Assembly (NCBI RefSeq): GCF_001540865.1
Contig: NC_033641.1
Span: forward strand, 248,001-312,000
Direction: 5' to 3'
Source: Ananas comosus
Lineage: Eukaryota; Streptophyta; Magnoliopsida; Poales; Bromeliaceae
Length of the DNA: 64,000 bases
Positions 24,501-37,060 of this stretch are shown one piece after another. The notes beneath the pieces are model-generated. The model saw only the letters and a program-made list of their open reading frames with translations, made no database searches and had not been told where the DNA came from. Each line of letters opens with the position of its first letter. Positions within the stretch are counted from its first letter, which is position 1. The position numbers and the translations under genes are program-made.

Positions 24501-25072
24501 GCTAATCTTTTCCATCGATGATTTTCTTCTAATCTAAAATTTGATGAGTGTATTGTGGTATCACTCTCACCTTCTCTGATATATTATGGGTAAGTTCGAG
24601 TTTTGGGTTTGTTGTTAACTGTAACCTGACGTAAATGTGATTGTCAAATCCTACATAGCTTGATGTTTAAAGTTGGCGAACCTGGGTTGGGATTCGACCC
24701 GAGTTGCGATAGATACAAGTGACTACTCTTTTTCATTATGTCGCAGGTTCTTTCAGAAAAAGCATGTCCCGGTATTCTACAACCCCGTCAAAACACGGAA
24801 GCGTTTCGAGGGCCGAAGGAATGTCTCATAATACCCTAGCTTCGGCACAAAGTGCTGCTAAAAAAATCAGAGGATCTTCTGACAAATACAAGCAGAAGAG
24901 GGACGAGGCTGCAACAGCGCCTTCTGAGATATCCGAAAAGTTTTCGGGCCGTTCTTCTTCTCATGCTTCTGTAGAAAGCCAAATGACTAAGAACACCGCA
25001 TTAGAGGCCGAGGGGTCTACCCCCGAGAAGTCCGCGAAGAAGAAGAGAAAGAAGATCAAGGTCGAGGAGTAG
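21545..25072 (+). CDS. Mediator-associated protein 2 / RPA34-like nuclear protein, 6 exons
   Basis: Exons 21545-21564, 21847-21952, 22050-22134, 22925-23008, 23820-23924 and 24747-25072 join in phase to 241 residues. The N-terminal half has the plant family blocks YNPGPDFEEDAKAPLLD, STELWLIQWPINQ, DFHGKELSLKLH, GKSYELISF and KISRRVCLVHYPEPEELEKP. The C-terminal half is Ser/Ala/Lys-rich and disordered-looking, ending in a basic KKKRKKIK nuclear localisation-type tail. Plant relatives are named mediator-associated protein 2; the build (beta-rich N-half, Lys-rich tail) also resembles the RNA polymerase I subunit RPA34/PAF49, and I cannot separate the two names from sequence alone. It presumably acts in the nucleus or nucleolus in transcription. 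A TRIM element lies in intron 4. AATAAA at 25305-25310 is a candidate poly(A) signal. Confidence 0.85.
22589..22862. mobile_element. Possible hAT-like MITE in intron 3
   Basis: The left end GTAAGTGCCTGTTTGGC and the inverted right end (accaaacatgccctaaat) form an imperfect inverted repeat of a type common in plant MITEs. No target duplication was confirmed. Confidence 0.4.
23238..23523 (-). mobile_element. SMART-like TRIM, older copy in intron 4 of the RPA34-like gene
   Basis: The same family as 1653-1923. The left LTR (23238-23309, TG...CA) and right LTR (about 23441-23523) share 'agagaacggtgttttt.tatttttatattcaaca'. A primer-site relative, ATGATATCAGAGC, lies on the minus strand near 23442-23430, and the purine tract is gacgaggag. 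No matching 5-bp duplication was found, so one end may be altered. Confidence 0.75.
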
Positions 25073-25310
25073 CGAGCACTTTTTACGTATTTCGGTTCTT
25101 CTTTTTGCGGATCACAAAGAGCAAATTTTGATGTGCGAATTGGTCGAGAGCGCAAAAATATGTATTTCGGAACAGGGAATTTGTATTTGAAATTTGGCTT
25201 GTTTAGCCAATTAATCATAAATGTATTTTTGTTTTCTGATGTGGTTTGGCATAAGTAGTTGTTGTGTCAAAGCTTACTAATATTATTAATATTAATGTTG
25301 CATAAATAAA

Positions 25311-25713
25311 TGGCTGTTCTTGTTACTTATTTTTTCTGAGTTGATAGAGAGAGAAATTGTTGTTTAGCTCCCTAATCTTCTATGATTTTGATCTGTTGAG
25401 ATCGGTCCTGGGAACTGCTGATCAATCTTAATGGGCGGTTCATAATTTTTTGTGAAAAATGAAAAATGTATAGAAGCTATGCCTATAGAAATGTTATTAA
25501 TGATATTAATTAATCATCCAATGAGAAGCTTTGTGTTTTTAAATGGTCATGTATTATTCTGATACAAGTATAAGATGAGTTTCATATGTTCCATTATAAA
25601 GTACACAAAATTTTCATAGCCTTCTAGGTAAACATGTGAACTAAAAGAATTATTTATTCATGCATTTTTATGTGAATAATTTGTAAATACCCAAAGAATA
25701 TGCTAACCATAAG
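25311..25713. other. Intergenic stretch, no gene seen
   Basis: AT-rich sequence between the poly(A) signal of the RPA34-like gene and a hAT MITE. No ORF, RNA gene or repeat structure recognised. Confidence 0.5.
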
Positions 25714-26190
25714 TAGGGATGTCAATGGGTATGGACACTCGAAATTTTATCCGAACCCGAACCCGAATGAAACGGATATATTCGATGCTAAATGGATATG
25801 GATTCATATATGGATATTAAAAATAAAAATCCGATGGATATGGATTCAGATATGGATTTTGACTGTACCCGATCCGAACCTGAACCCGACCCGAACCCGA
25901 ATTTATTTTGTATTATATATAATATATATATAAAAATTTGATGTTATATTTGAATTTGTATTTTAAAAATTTAGATTTAATATAATATATTTTGAAATAT
26001 TGAAAAAAAAATAATTGTTTGGGGTTCAAATTTTCGGGTTTGGGTTCGGGTTCGGGTTTTGGATTTTTGGTCGGGTTCGGGTTTAAATATGAATTTTTAA
26101 AACCCGTCGGGTTTGGATCTTGGGTTTGAAGTCGGGTTCCGGTTCGGGTGCTTGAAAATCCGCCCCGCATCCGATCCGTTGACATCTCTA
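25714..26190. mobile_element. hAT-superfamily MITE, 477 bp, intact ends
   Basis: Terminal inverted repeats TAGGGATGTCAATGGGT and (reverse complement of the right end) TAGAGATGTCAACGGAT. The 8-bp target duplication ACCATAAG is perfect (25706-25713 and 26191-26198), the hallmark of hAT. The interior carries many CCCGAA/TTCGGG hexamers in opposite orientations in its two arms, so the element can fold on itself. No transposase, hence non-autonomous. Confidence 0.92.
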
Positions 26191-26491
26191 ACCATAAGAG
26201 AGAGAGAGAGAAATGGTCAACTAAAAACCATCCATTAAACTTGGTCAAACACTAAACTCTCTCTCTAAATCCACTCTCCACCACACAAATCCCATGCTAA
26301 AACAGGTTTGCACCAACTTATTAATTCCACCCACTAAGTTAATCCCAAAGCTAAGCCAGCCTCAAAAAATTAATCCTTAACTACTACTACTATTGCAAAC
26401 TCTCTCTCCCTTCCCAATCCTCCAATTCAAACTTACTTGGAAAGAACAAAAAAAAAAAAAAAAAAAAAAACCAAGAGGAGGGAATTTCAAA

Positions 26492-27158
26492 ATGGCCAAG
26501 CTCCACGCCGTCGTCGCCGCTCTCTTCTTCGCCCTCGCGGGCTCCACATTCGCTGCTCCGGTCCCCGATTTCGTCGTCGAGGGCCGCGTTTATTGTGACA
26601 CGTGCCGCGCTGGATTCGAGACCAGCGCCACCGAGTACATCGAAGGTTATAACAGCGTCTCGAACAAACATGAACTGAACTGAACTGAACTGAACTGAAC
26701 GTCCTCTCGATTTCGTTTATACGAAATACTAAACTACTGTTCTGTTCTCTAGCTGCTTAAGCTTTTAAGGAAAGTACGTAACGGTTGTTGTTGTTGTTGT
26801 TGTTGTATGTTGTTGTGATGTTATTGTAGGTGCGAAGGTGCGGCTGGAGTGCAAGCACTTTGCGACGGGGGCGGTGGAGCACGCGGTGGAGGGGGTGACC
26901 GACAAGACCGGGACGTACAAGATCGCGCTGACGGACAACCACGAGGAGGAGATCTGCGAGGTGGTGCTGGTGGACAGCCCGCTGGCCGGGTGCTCCGAGG
27001 TGACTCCCGGGCGCGAGCGCGCGCGCGTCCTCCTCACGCAGGACAGCGGGATCGCCACCAACGTGCGCTACGCCAACCCCCTCGGCTTCCTCAAAGAGCA
27101 GCCCCTCCCTGTCTGCGGCACCCTGCTGCAGCAGTATGCGCTCGGCGACGACGAATGA
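26492..27158 (+). CDS. Ole e 1-family secreted protein (pollen allergen-like), 160 aa
   Basis: Two exons, 26492-26645 and 26830-27158, join in phase 1 to 160 residues. The signal peptide is about residues 1-21 (hydrophobic VVAALFFALAG). The Ole e 1 signature VEGRVYCDTCRAGFET follows at 29-44, and six cysteines (35, 38, 59, 94, 106, 147) match the family's three disulfides. Ole e 1-like proteins are small extracellular proteins, often in pollen or anthers, with suggested roles in cell wall and pollen tube biology. Exon 2 is strikingly GC-rich against its AT-rich surroundings, a grass/commelinid trait. The start was chosen because it alone yields the signal peptide. AATAAA at 27269-27274. The intron holds a (CTGAA)n and a (GTT)n microsatellite. 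Confidence 0.93.
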
Positions 27159-27274
27159 GAGACAGAGAAAGAGAGAGCACAAAAGAAGTGAGAGTGAGCA
27201 AAAGAGGCTGCTGCTTCAGTCACTGATGATTCTGATTCATCTCTTCTGGTGTCACCCAGAGTTTTTCAAATAAA

Positions 27275-27844
27275 CTACTCTCAGCATGGATATATATATA
27301 TATATAAATATCTATATATATTCATCACATCCTAATGATGTGAACCATTACCCTTTTCTCTGTTTCTCTTCACTCACAGAGTGAGAAGAGAGAGAGAGGA
27401 GTTTGATGTAATTGTATCCATGTTAATGCTGACAATATGCTGGTGACTTTATCTATTAAATTTTGCGATTTTTCGGTTGCTCAAAAATGAATAGCTCTTG
27501 CCATAGCACACACAATTTAAAGAGAGAGAGAAATTGAACACAATGATGATCACATAGCATGTTAAGAAGATTATGTAGAAAAGGACTAATTGGATGATTC
27601 TAATCTCGTATTTTTCTAACCTGATTTGCTTCCTCAACAACACACAATTATTGTCAGTAAAAAGTTAATAGTAACATCAGAAACACACAATGACAAGAGA
27701 GAAAGCATGAGACAAATTGAACCACCAAATGAAACCACTAAGATTGATACCATGGACAAATAAAATGTAATATTTTGTAATAACATTGATCTTCGAAATA
27801 GTGTCATTTATACGCAAAATTACAACCATACAACATGAGAGAGA

Positions 27845-27878
<34 letters not shown>

Positions 27879-28038
27879 TTAATCTCCACATAGCTATATG
27901 ACAACATCACCAAAGAATTTCTCAACGGAAACGAAAAATTTACACTTTCTTGAAACTAAAACTTAGGCAGGTAAGAGTATAGTAGTAACAGTTAAACTTT
28001 TTTTTTCTGAGTTTCGAACCGAACCCTTTTTTTTCCCT
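27275..28038. other. Convergent intergenic region, no gene seen
   Basis: 3' ends of the Ole e 1 gene (+) and the IRX10 gene (-) face each other. Contains a GA-rich tract at about 27838-27878 and otherwise AT-rich sequence with no recognisable feature. Confidence 0.6.
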
Positions 28039-30725
28039 CTACCAAGGTTTCAAATCTCCCACGGGTCCTGCGGTCCAGTTGAGAACCTTGTTGCCCGGGC
28101 TCAAGTATATGCTCTTATCGTGCGGAAGCTTCCGGGCGAGCCCGTTGAGTATCTGATGGAACGCGTCTCCGGGCTGACCCGGTTGCGGGAAAAGCATGGC
28201 CTGCTTCATCGAAGGGTTGGCGAGTAATCTCTGCTTCCTCAGTATAACTTCGGTCGGTATCGATGTCAGGATTTTGTCCAAGTTCGGGACGTCCTTTTCG
28301 GCGACAAATACCCCGATTTCTTCCCAAGGGATAGCATCTGCAAAAGGGAGGACGATGTCGTCGGCGATGATGACGGGAATGCACCCGAAAACGACCCCCT
28401 CCACCAACCGCGGGCTCCACGGGGCCCAGCCCAGCGGGCACAGGCAGAAGACGGCCCGCTGCATGTCCTCATAGTAGGTAGTTGGGTGGTCGGCCGAGAT
28501 GTCGAAGAGCGGGTTGTTCTTGAAGTTCTCCCATATCGACGCTCGCGCTCCTCTGTAAAAGTCAAATTTTTTTTGGTGCCAAAAGTTAGTGTTTAGTATG
28601 ATTAGATACATATGCTCTAGGGGACATGGTGGTTAAATAATTCCAAAAGTTTAATGATAAGTTAGTTGAGCTACTAATTTGGTCACCTAACTCTTCGTCT
28701 TTTATTAGTTCGAGTCGGAATCTCTAAACAAATTTACCAAAATGATATAAAAGAGTAAGCGGACGCCACATAATTTGATATCTACAGAGAATTAGATGTT
28801 TTACCTTGCATAGTAGCCGCCCTCGGGGTCGTTCCCGACATCGTAAAACAAACCACGAAAATAGACAAAGATAGAACGAGGAATGTCGGGAGGAATCAAA
28901 TGGGCCTGCATTTTCTGTGGCGGGGCGTAAGGAGGTATAGTGATGGAGCCCTCCTTCAAACACACGTGATTGCTTTGCCCGAAAGTTTGAACGAGTGTCG
29001 CACGTTTAAGCAACGGGAGGATTCCTCGTTCAATTGCTTTCTCTTCCTACAATCGGCAGCGTAATGATTATATAAGCAACTTCATTAGATCGAGAAAGGA
29101 GAATCGTTTGGACACGGAAATTCCTGAAATTTAGTTTTTCGAATTCGAAACCCTTCCTAACATATTTTTAGGTTTCAGAAAATTCCAAAGAATCTGTAAC
29201 TTTCTCGATGGCGCCCATATTTGACATAATTTTGAGAAGTTAAAAGCTGCAAAAAGCATACGAGAGCCGTTATAATTTGTTTCACCTGATAGTGAAAGCA
29301 GGCCCCAAAATCATGCGGAACAACGAAGAAGTGGTCGGCCCCCTCAGTTCGGTTCCAATAAGGCCAACTAGTCGAAATAAGCTTTATTGCACTTCTCATC
29401 ATTCGCGGTGATTTAAAGGGCAAGGGGAGTCCATTCGGGGTCAGGTCGCAAGTCGTGTAAACAGGCGTGTAGAACCAGTCGGCCTCTTCCGGATTGAGGG
29501 TTCTAACCGGACTAGAAAGCAAAAACCGATGCATGAAGATCTCGGCGGCGAACATGTGCGTGAGGCATCTCGGATCCTTTTGCACGATCTTTTTGTTGTA
29601 TTTGCTGGGAAGTTCATACACAAACACCTTCAACCTTCCAACCGGGTCATCTTCGAGCACATCGCCGGCGCTTCCTATGATTGAAAACTTTGAGGTGTTA
29701 ATGCAAACATATAAGCCTTAACAAAGAGAACCCAAATGATTAAAACACTAATTGAGAAACTCAAGCTTAATTAATCTTGTTGTTGAGCTAATTTGGTGGA
29801 CAAACTGAGTTGAGATAATAAATAGTTGCGCATTTCTAAATGGAAATGTGCTACTTTAGAAATCATTTAATGGAAAAGGAATGTAACATGCAATTTGAAG
29901 TTCCTCTAACTAAAGAACTAGATTTGCGGCAGCTAAAGAGGAAAAGAACAGGAGAATACGCGAAATAAGATTCATTTGGCTCTCAGAAAAATTATGTTTT
30001 TTTTTTTTTTTTTTTTTCCGAATTGTCGATTATACGAATTAGTTAAGGGAAATACTAGGAACACTTAGAATTTTTGTATGAAAACAAGGACACTACCCTG
30101 TGTAATTGTTCTTTAAATTGCAAAATGTTAAATTTCCTAAATTAAGACAAAATCTAATTAAATAAATGAACATATATAATCACATTTCAGTGCCACATCC
30201 TCCTCAAACCTTAAATTGCACCAAAAAAATGTCACAAAAAAGAAAAAACTAGATCTAATGAACAGCCCAAAAGGGGAGGCAATATCATATATAAAACCCT
30301 GCAAAGTTTGGAAATTTCACATCAAATTCCCAAATAATAGTAAATCTAAACATTTTAATAGCACCAAATTTGTTAATCGAAGAGGTATTACTATAACCAC
30401 TTCTCACAATTAGATCAAAAGCCCTAAAACATAACGACGGAGCACAATTAGCTCGCTAAACCCCTTGCTACAAATCGATTAATTAAGCGAATTAATCCAT
30501 AAAAATCATAATTTGGAGCCGAATCAACCAGAAACAAACTAAAAGGTAACGATATAAACGAAACCCTAATTCGAAATCGAAGCAATTAAACACAAAAAAA
30601 ATGCCCCCCCAAAACCCACCTGAAATCCGCTCCGTGCGGTGGCTCCCCTCCCCCTCCGCGACACCAATTCGCGCAAAAACACCATGAAGGATCAAAATCG
30701 AGAGCACCCACACGCGAAACCCCAT
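28039..30725 (-). CDS. IRX10: IRX10-type xylan beta-1,4-xylosyltransferase (GT47), 4 exons
   Basis: Minus-strand exons 30725-30620, 29674-29286, 29046-28805 and 28552-28039 join in phase to 416 residues, close to known IRX10/IRX10L (about 412-415). The N-terminus (1-24) is a hydrophobic signal peptide or anchor for the Golgi. The exostosin domain follows, with RLKVFVYELPSKYNKK (about 49-64), QKDPRCLTHMFAAEIFMHR, ADWFYTPVYTTCDLTP, TEGADHFFVVPHDFGACFHY, and the C-terminal sugar-nucleotide half WAPWSPRLVEGVVFGC and PVIIADDIVLPF. It ends in the usual DLKPW. IRX10 transfers xylose from UDP-xylose to extend the xylan backbone. The residue before VVFGC is Gly where relatives I know have Ala; otherwise it looks fully functional. 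The chosen ATG gives the only N-terminal hydrophobic segment. Confidence 0.96.
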
Positions 30726-32495
30726 GATTCACCCAAATCACCGCCAAATTGGGGTGGGGAAATTGGAGGTGGGTGTGCGATGACTCGGGGAGACTCGATC
30801 CCTCCCCCCACGCAGCAATAAAGGCTAGGGTTTGGTGAGGTGTCCGCGTAGAGAGAGAGAGAGAGAGTGAGAGAGAGTGGTTGGAGAGAGGCTTTTTCGT
30901 AGAAAGAGAGATTTTTATTAGGTGAGAGCTGAGGAGGAAGACGAAGGTAAAATTGCACGGATGCCCCTCAACTGTAAGAAATTGTGAAATCGCCCTCTCA
31001 ATCTTTTTGTTTTTTTCTTTTTTTTTTACATAAAAATGTATGAACAACATGTCAACATGTCAACTTCATTCTTTTAAATTCAAAACTTTTTGATTTTTTT
31101 TGACGTAAGTGATTATAGTCAATTATGTTTGAAATTTCACTAAATTTGACCAATCATTTGGTCAAATTTATTCATTCTAATCACTAATTATTAAAAAAAT
31201 TAATATATTTAATAATTAATAACTAAGGTCTCGTTCAGCATCGTTACTATTTTTTATTTTTTTAAATATTCATTCTATATGCTTCGATATAAGAATTTTT
31301 TAAAAATATTGAAAATTTTAAAAAGTCGTTTTCGTAATTTTATTTTTTATTATCAAATAAATATCTTAGATAAACAAATTGTAAATAATTCACTGTACTC
31401 CTATAATATAAAAAATTATTAAAAAATAAAAAATAAATACTGATATTTGAGCAATTCTAGTTAGTAAAATTAAAACTCATATTAATAATAATTATGTTAT
31501 CCCTTAGACACTAAAAAAGAGTTAAAACTATGTAATTTGATAAATTACTGATAAGTTAGAATTTTTAATTTCATTAATTAAAAATTAAGTAGGTGTTAAC
31601 AAAAAAAAAAAAACAAAGGGCCAGTCCAAAGGTGGGTATCAAAATACTATATACTTAAGGGGCTTATGTGCAATTTTACGAAGAAAGAGGAGGTGACACG
31701 GAATGAATTGTGATAGATCGGAGGTCAACTTCGTTACCTAACAAAAAAGGAAAGGAATATTTTCGGTGTAACAGTTATATGTCACGGCTTGTTGAGTATG
31801 ACATGTGGGGCCCACAAGAGGCTTATATATTGTATCCCCGTTACACTGAAAATCGTCGGTGGAGAGAAGGGTTGGTCTTTTAGCATGTTGGTCCCTAAAA
31901 CTTATGTTATTTTCTGGGTAGTACCCAGTTTTGTTTCTACGCTTCAAAAATGTACAAATTTAAACCCGGAAATTTGACGCGAATTTTAATTCAGGCCATA
32001 AAGGTGTCAATTTTAAGAAATTTGGTTCTTAATTTTGCCAAAAATATCAATTATGATGAAGAGAGAAATTTTTTTTATTTATATTAAAAATAAATTTGCT
32101 GTAATTTCTGGCTCAAAATTTCTGTGTAATTGAGTCTCACTGTCCAATTTAGTCGACTAAATATTGACGTACTGTTAATATGATATTTTAATAATTTCTG
32201 CATTATCGTCAATCACAATACTGATATGTCACTTCATATAATCGAATATTAATATTTAGTCAACTAAATTGAATCATAGAATAAAATTTAAGTTAGATAT
32301 TTTAATAAATTAAAGTTTGAGGATCAAAATGTTACATACTTCATAGTTTGAGGACCAAAAGCGCGACTTGACATTTTGAGTAATAAAAAGGACCAAAATA
32401 AATTTGTGAAAAATGTTGAGGGGGTGTGCAAAAGGAGAAGCATGTGCTTAACACCGTGTTCGTGAGATATCCATTTTTGACTAAATATTTATTCA

Positions 32496-32541
<46 letters not shown>

Positions 32542-35009
32542 GTAAATATTATTATATCAAGGTTGTTTAATATAAGTTTACGAAGACACCCGTCAACTAT
32601 AGCGATTTTGAAATGACTCCCTCAATATTTTTTTCTTCTTTTTTTGTCGACGTATTCTCCTAATTTTTTAATATATTTTTGAAATTTGCTGGCGATTTTG
32701 TTGAATTTAATAGCTTCGATCAATTTTTAGCAATTAAAAATTGCAAAAATCAATAACTCAGAGCTTGTTTGAATATCTTGTAATTTCATCGTGCCGTAAT
32801 CATATACTGTGACAATAATAAGCAAATTCCGAAATTCATATGTTTGAGCTCTTTTTTATTTTCACAATAAATTTACAGTAATTTTGAATTATTTAAAAAA
32901 ATATGCAAGCACCCTTTTGTAAATAAGTCACAATTATTTTGTAGGGCATTTGTTTATAATTCAAATTCAAATCATATAATGGAATTCCAACTTTGAATTC
33001 AAATTGGAACTAAATTTATGCTTGAAGTTAAAATTTGGACCATGAATTCAAAGTTAAATCCATAATTCAAATGAAATATTCAAAACTGGATATGTCGACA
33101 GATTCAAATTTAAAATGCGTGTTTTTTTTTTAATATAATTACTAAAATAATATAAATGAAAAAGAATTAGAAGTAATGATATAAAGTTTGGGGCCCTACA
33201 ATTGAAATTTTTTGGTACACCTCCACTTAAATGTAATTAAAGTTGCTGTCTAATGGAAAGTGACATGTAACTCCTTTGAAAAAAAAAAAAAACAACAACA
33301 ATTAAATAAAAATAAAAAACAAAAAATTGAATAAGCCAAATAAATGAGGAAATTTTGGGGGAAAAAAAAAGTGTTTATAATAATAACAAGTGTGCCCCTA
33401 CCTGAATTGCTTTCTCTGGAATCTAGGCATGATCTTGTGCACTGAAATTAAAGCTGCTGGTGGGTCCCACACCCTAACAAACTCTTCTTAAAAATACATA
33501 ATATTATAATTTTATAAATAAATCCACTTTCAGTGGAAAGCTCCCGAACGACGCCCGATCAGAGAGTCTCTGATTCGCTATTATATATCAATTTTACCTT
33601 CATACAATAGTTCGATGGTAGTTTGTAAACCAAAGCTCAGAAAAAATTTTAAATTTTAGATAAAAAAAATTATAATATTTGGATAGAGATAAAAATGACA
33701 TGTGGCAATAGATCGGGGCTTCTTAACGAGGCGTTGTTGGAGAGCTCCTTATTGAAGTTTTTTTCAAGTAATAAGCTGTTAAAAAAAGAGAAAAAAGAAA
33801 AAGAAACTTCAGTGGGGAGCTCGCTAATGATAGCTCATTGAGAAGCTCCCGTCCCTGATAATGACCGGCTTTGACTCTAACCAAGAGTTATAATCGTTTC
33901 CTCTCAGGTTTTTTTTTTTTTTTTTTGAATTTTAATACTTAGAGGATCAAAGATACATTTGAATGAAAGTAAAATTAACATGTGATAACGGATCAAAGGC
34001 TCCCCTACGAGGCGGTCGTTGAGAAGTGTTGGAAGCGTGATTTTCTCCGATACAAATTGTTGGAATCGGTAATTATACTAATGCCGATTATGTAGAATAA
34101 AATAATATGAAGAAAAAAATATTGGCGAAGAAAGAAAAAAAAATAAACTAATACTTTATTAATAAAAAAAAATTTAATTACACCTTACACAACACCCTCG
34201 GTCTTATGTAGTCATGTTTACTCTGGCTTATTCATCTAATTAACTTATGTTTAACTATATATAGCTATCAAGTTATAACATATAATAAATTCAATTTTTA
34301 CTTTGGATAATTACAAATCTTATTCTAATTGCATAAACTTTTAAATATAATCAATATATAATCTGGATATACTCGATTTCTAACTAAATTTTAAATTAAG
34401 TTTGGATTATTATTTCCATCAAGGAGCTCTCCATTAAAATTTTATCCCTTAAGAAGAAGTAGATCGAAAGCTCGAAGCCCCGTAACCTAACCTAACCTAT
34501 GATAAAAATCTATGCGTCTTTACCAATAAAGTTTTAGGTAATTTGAAAATAGACCACTCAACAATTTTTCGTTTTATAATTTTTTTAAAAAAATCAAGTG
34601 TTTTCATAACTAAGTTAAAAATTTTGTTATATTTGTTGCTCATTTGGCTATTATACTTTATTAATTTAACTTTTTTACAAAAAAATAATTTAAACTACCA
34701 AATTTGAAAAAATAATAAGTTTTTAAAATTTATTTAATAAAATTATTTGATTTTAAAAGATTTAAAAGTTGCGAAAGCCTTAATAAAAGAAATATAGTCG
34801 AGGGGTCTATATCAAAATATTCTATGATAAAGTTGCTTTTTTTTTTTTAATTTTATTTTTTTTGTACCTTATGAATGACATGAGCTAACAACCAAATGTG
34901 ACAACGTACCCGACAATCTTTTATCTTATATTATTATTAATAGGAATAAAATTGTCCTTTACATCTATTTTTTCTAAATTATAAAATCACTTTTTAATTT
35001 TTTATTCTA
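30726..35009. other. AT-rich desert, no gene seen
   Basis: The first ~200 bases hold a GA tract (30850-30900) likely in the IRX10 leader. Beyond that I see no ORF with codon-like character. A diverged direct repeat of about 60 bp occurs near 33695-33757 and 33972-34035 (both with 'acatgtg.caa..gatc..gg' and 'cgaggcg'), suggesting an old element. Poly-T and AT runs are frequent. Confidence 0.5.
32494..32539. repeat. (AAT)n microsatellite
   Basis: About 15 AAT/TAA units without interruption. Confidence 0.95.
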
Positions 35010-35646
35010 TTTAACTATATAAATTATTAAATTTTTTTAAATAGATGAATTGTTTAACATTTTTCGAAACAAGAGCGACGAACAATTCAGTACTTTTTTT
35101 TTTCTTTGTACATAATTCCAATCGAGAACTTAATAATATTAAATTTGTAGATAAATTTTATAAAAAATTAGATCACCAAATATAAAATTTTCAAAAATTA
35201 TTACATATAAAAAAAGCCACTTTTCTTGTAGAAATTATGTTTGATAAAAACCTTTGACAAATCCAAAATAAACAGTACACATCAAATCAAAGCCTTTTAG
35301 TTACAGTATTTAAGAAATAATTGCTTNTTTAACTATATAAATTATTAATTTTTTTTAAATAGATGAATTGTTTAACACTTTTCGGAACAAGAGCGACGAA
35401 CAATTCAGTACTTTTTTTTTTTTTTTTTGTACATAATTCTAATCGAGAACTTAATAATATTAAATTTGTAGATAAATTTTATAAAAAATTAGATCACCAG
35501 ATATAAAATTTTCAAAAATTATTTACATATAAAAAAAACCAGTTTTCTTGTAGAAATTATGTTTGATAAAAACCTTTGACAAATCCAAAATAAACAGTAC
35601 ACATCAAATCAAAGCCTTTTAGTTACAGTATTTAAGAAATAATTGC
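35010..35646. repeat. ~317-bp direct duplication meeting at a single N (assembly join)
   Basis: 35010-35326 and 35328-35646 are nearly identical (differences mainly in T/A run lengths), separated by one N at 35327; each ends in aagaaataattgctt. Same signature as the join at 2673. Confidence 0.85.
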
Positions 35647-35937
35647 TTTTTTTTTATGTACTAATTTATGTACTAATTTTTGATGTTACGTGATAACATT
35701 TTGGAATCACCATATGTTTTTGTCGCATTTTCTTAGTCCTTACGAAAACATCATCATCAGAAGACGCAACAAACATGAAAGTGAGACATTAAAATCGTCT
35801 TAAAATGGAGACAAAACCAATTAATCAATTGTTGTCACACATAATGCGACAATTTATCTTTAACAATATAATCACTTAAAAACAAGAAAGTATGTACATT
35901 GAGAATATATATATATATATATTATATATATATATAT

Positions 35938-36474
35938 GAATTAGGCTACTATACTATCTATAGTACCCGAGCTCCGGTACTATAGTGTTTGTTTCATTAG
36001 GGCGTTCAAATCAACGATTCACCGCGTTAATATGATCTAGGTGTATATGAAGTTTCTTAGAAAATAAAATTTTAGTTTTTTCGATACTCGTTACTTAGTA
36101 AATAAATTATATCAAAATGGACGGTGAAAATTGAATAATCTTTAAAATTTGAGTATAGGACTTTTAAATTTAAGATCAAGAATGTTAACCTTAATCTATA
36201 TAGTTTAAAGTATTTCTATCAAAATTTGAAGAAATTTAGATTCTTCTACACCGTTAAACTCCAAATCGTCATAATAGCCATTGAAAATTGACAATTTTGA
36301 ATAGTTTGATCAATAGAGTAAACTATGTCGAAAAAAATATAAATTTTATTTCTAGAAAACTTTAAATAGCCTAGATCAGTTTTAAACGGTGTGGGATCGT
36401 TGATTTGAACGCCCTAAGATCGAAAACCAAACTATAGTACGGAGCTCGACTATAGATAGTAACCAGCCTAGCTC
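35938..36474. mobile_element. Foldback MITE, copy a (537 bp)
   Basis: Long inverted repeats: the left 'aggctactatactatctata' matches the right end inverted. The tip contains a palindrome around GAGCTC (TAGTACC.GAGCTCCGGTACTA). The subterminal part 'gttcaaatcaacgat' is repeated inverted near 36395. Flanked by (TA)n on both sides. Confidence 0.85.
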
Positions 36475-36530
36475 TATATAATATATAATATATATATATA
36501 TATATATTAATATATATATAGAGCTAGGCT

Positions 36531-37046
36531 GGTATACTATCGTAGCATACTAAGTTGTTTTCAATGATGCGGCTTCCAAATCGACAATCGCTCCGTTAAC
36601 TTGATCTACATATTAAAAGTATTGTGGAAACTAAATTTTCATAATTTTCGGTATCATTACATATCAACGAATATCTAAAATGAACGGCTGAAAATAAAAA
36701 TCTCATAAAATAGATGATAGAAAACTTGAATTTAAGATCAGATGTATTGATCTTATCAGAATATTGATCTTACTCTAAATAGAAAAAAAATTTTCTATAA
36801 AAATTTTCATCTGATTTAGATTGTTTTACACCGTTAAATTTAGAATGCATCACATCTACCAATTAAAATTGTTCAATTGAGAGATCTAGTTTGATTCACT
36901 AGCCAAGATGAATGTGAAACATATGATATTAATTTCAATACTTTAATAGTGTAGATCAAGTCTAACGGAGCCGATCGTCGATTCGAAAGTCCGAACATCG
37001 AAAACAAAGTGGCCCTCCGTGCTTCCATAAGCATACCAGCCCACTC
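36531..37046. mobile_element. Foldback MITE, copy b (516 bp)
   Basis: Begins GAGCTAGGCTGGTATACTAT after (TA)n and ends in the inverted 'gcataccagccactc'-like sequence before (TA)n. Shares the subterminal 'tcgacaatcgctccgtt' block, here worn. Confidence 0.8.
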
Positions 37047-37060
37047 TATATATATATATA

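Noticed and set aside
26757..27226. Long Gly/Arg/Pro-rich ORFs in other frames over the Ole e 1 exon
   Set aside because: Products of high GC content; only the Ole e 1 frame has the signature, the six cysteines and matching splice phase.
30586..31050. 154-codon minus-strand ORF overlapping IRX10 exon 1
   Set aside because: It passes through the CT-rich leader and poly-A runs and shows no family features; the true start is at 30725 in another frame.
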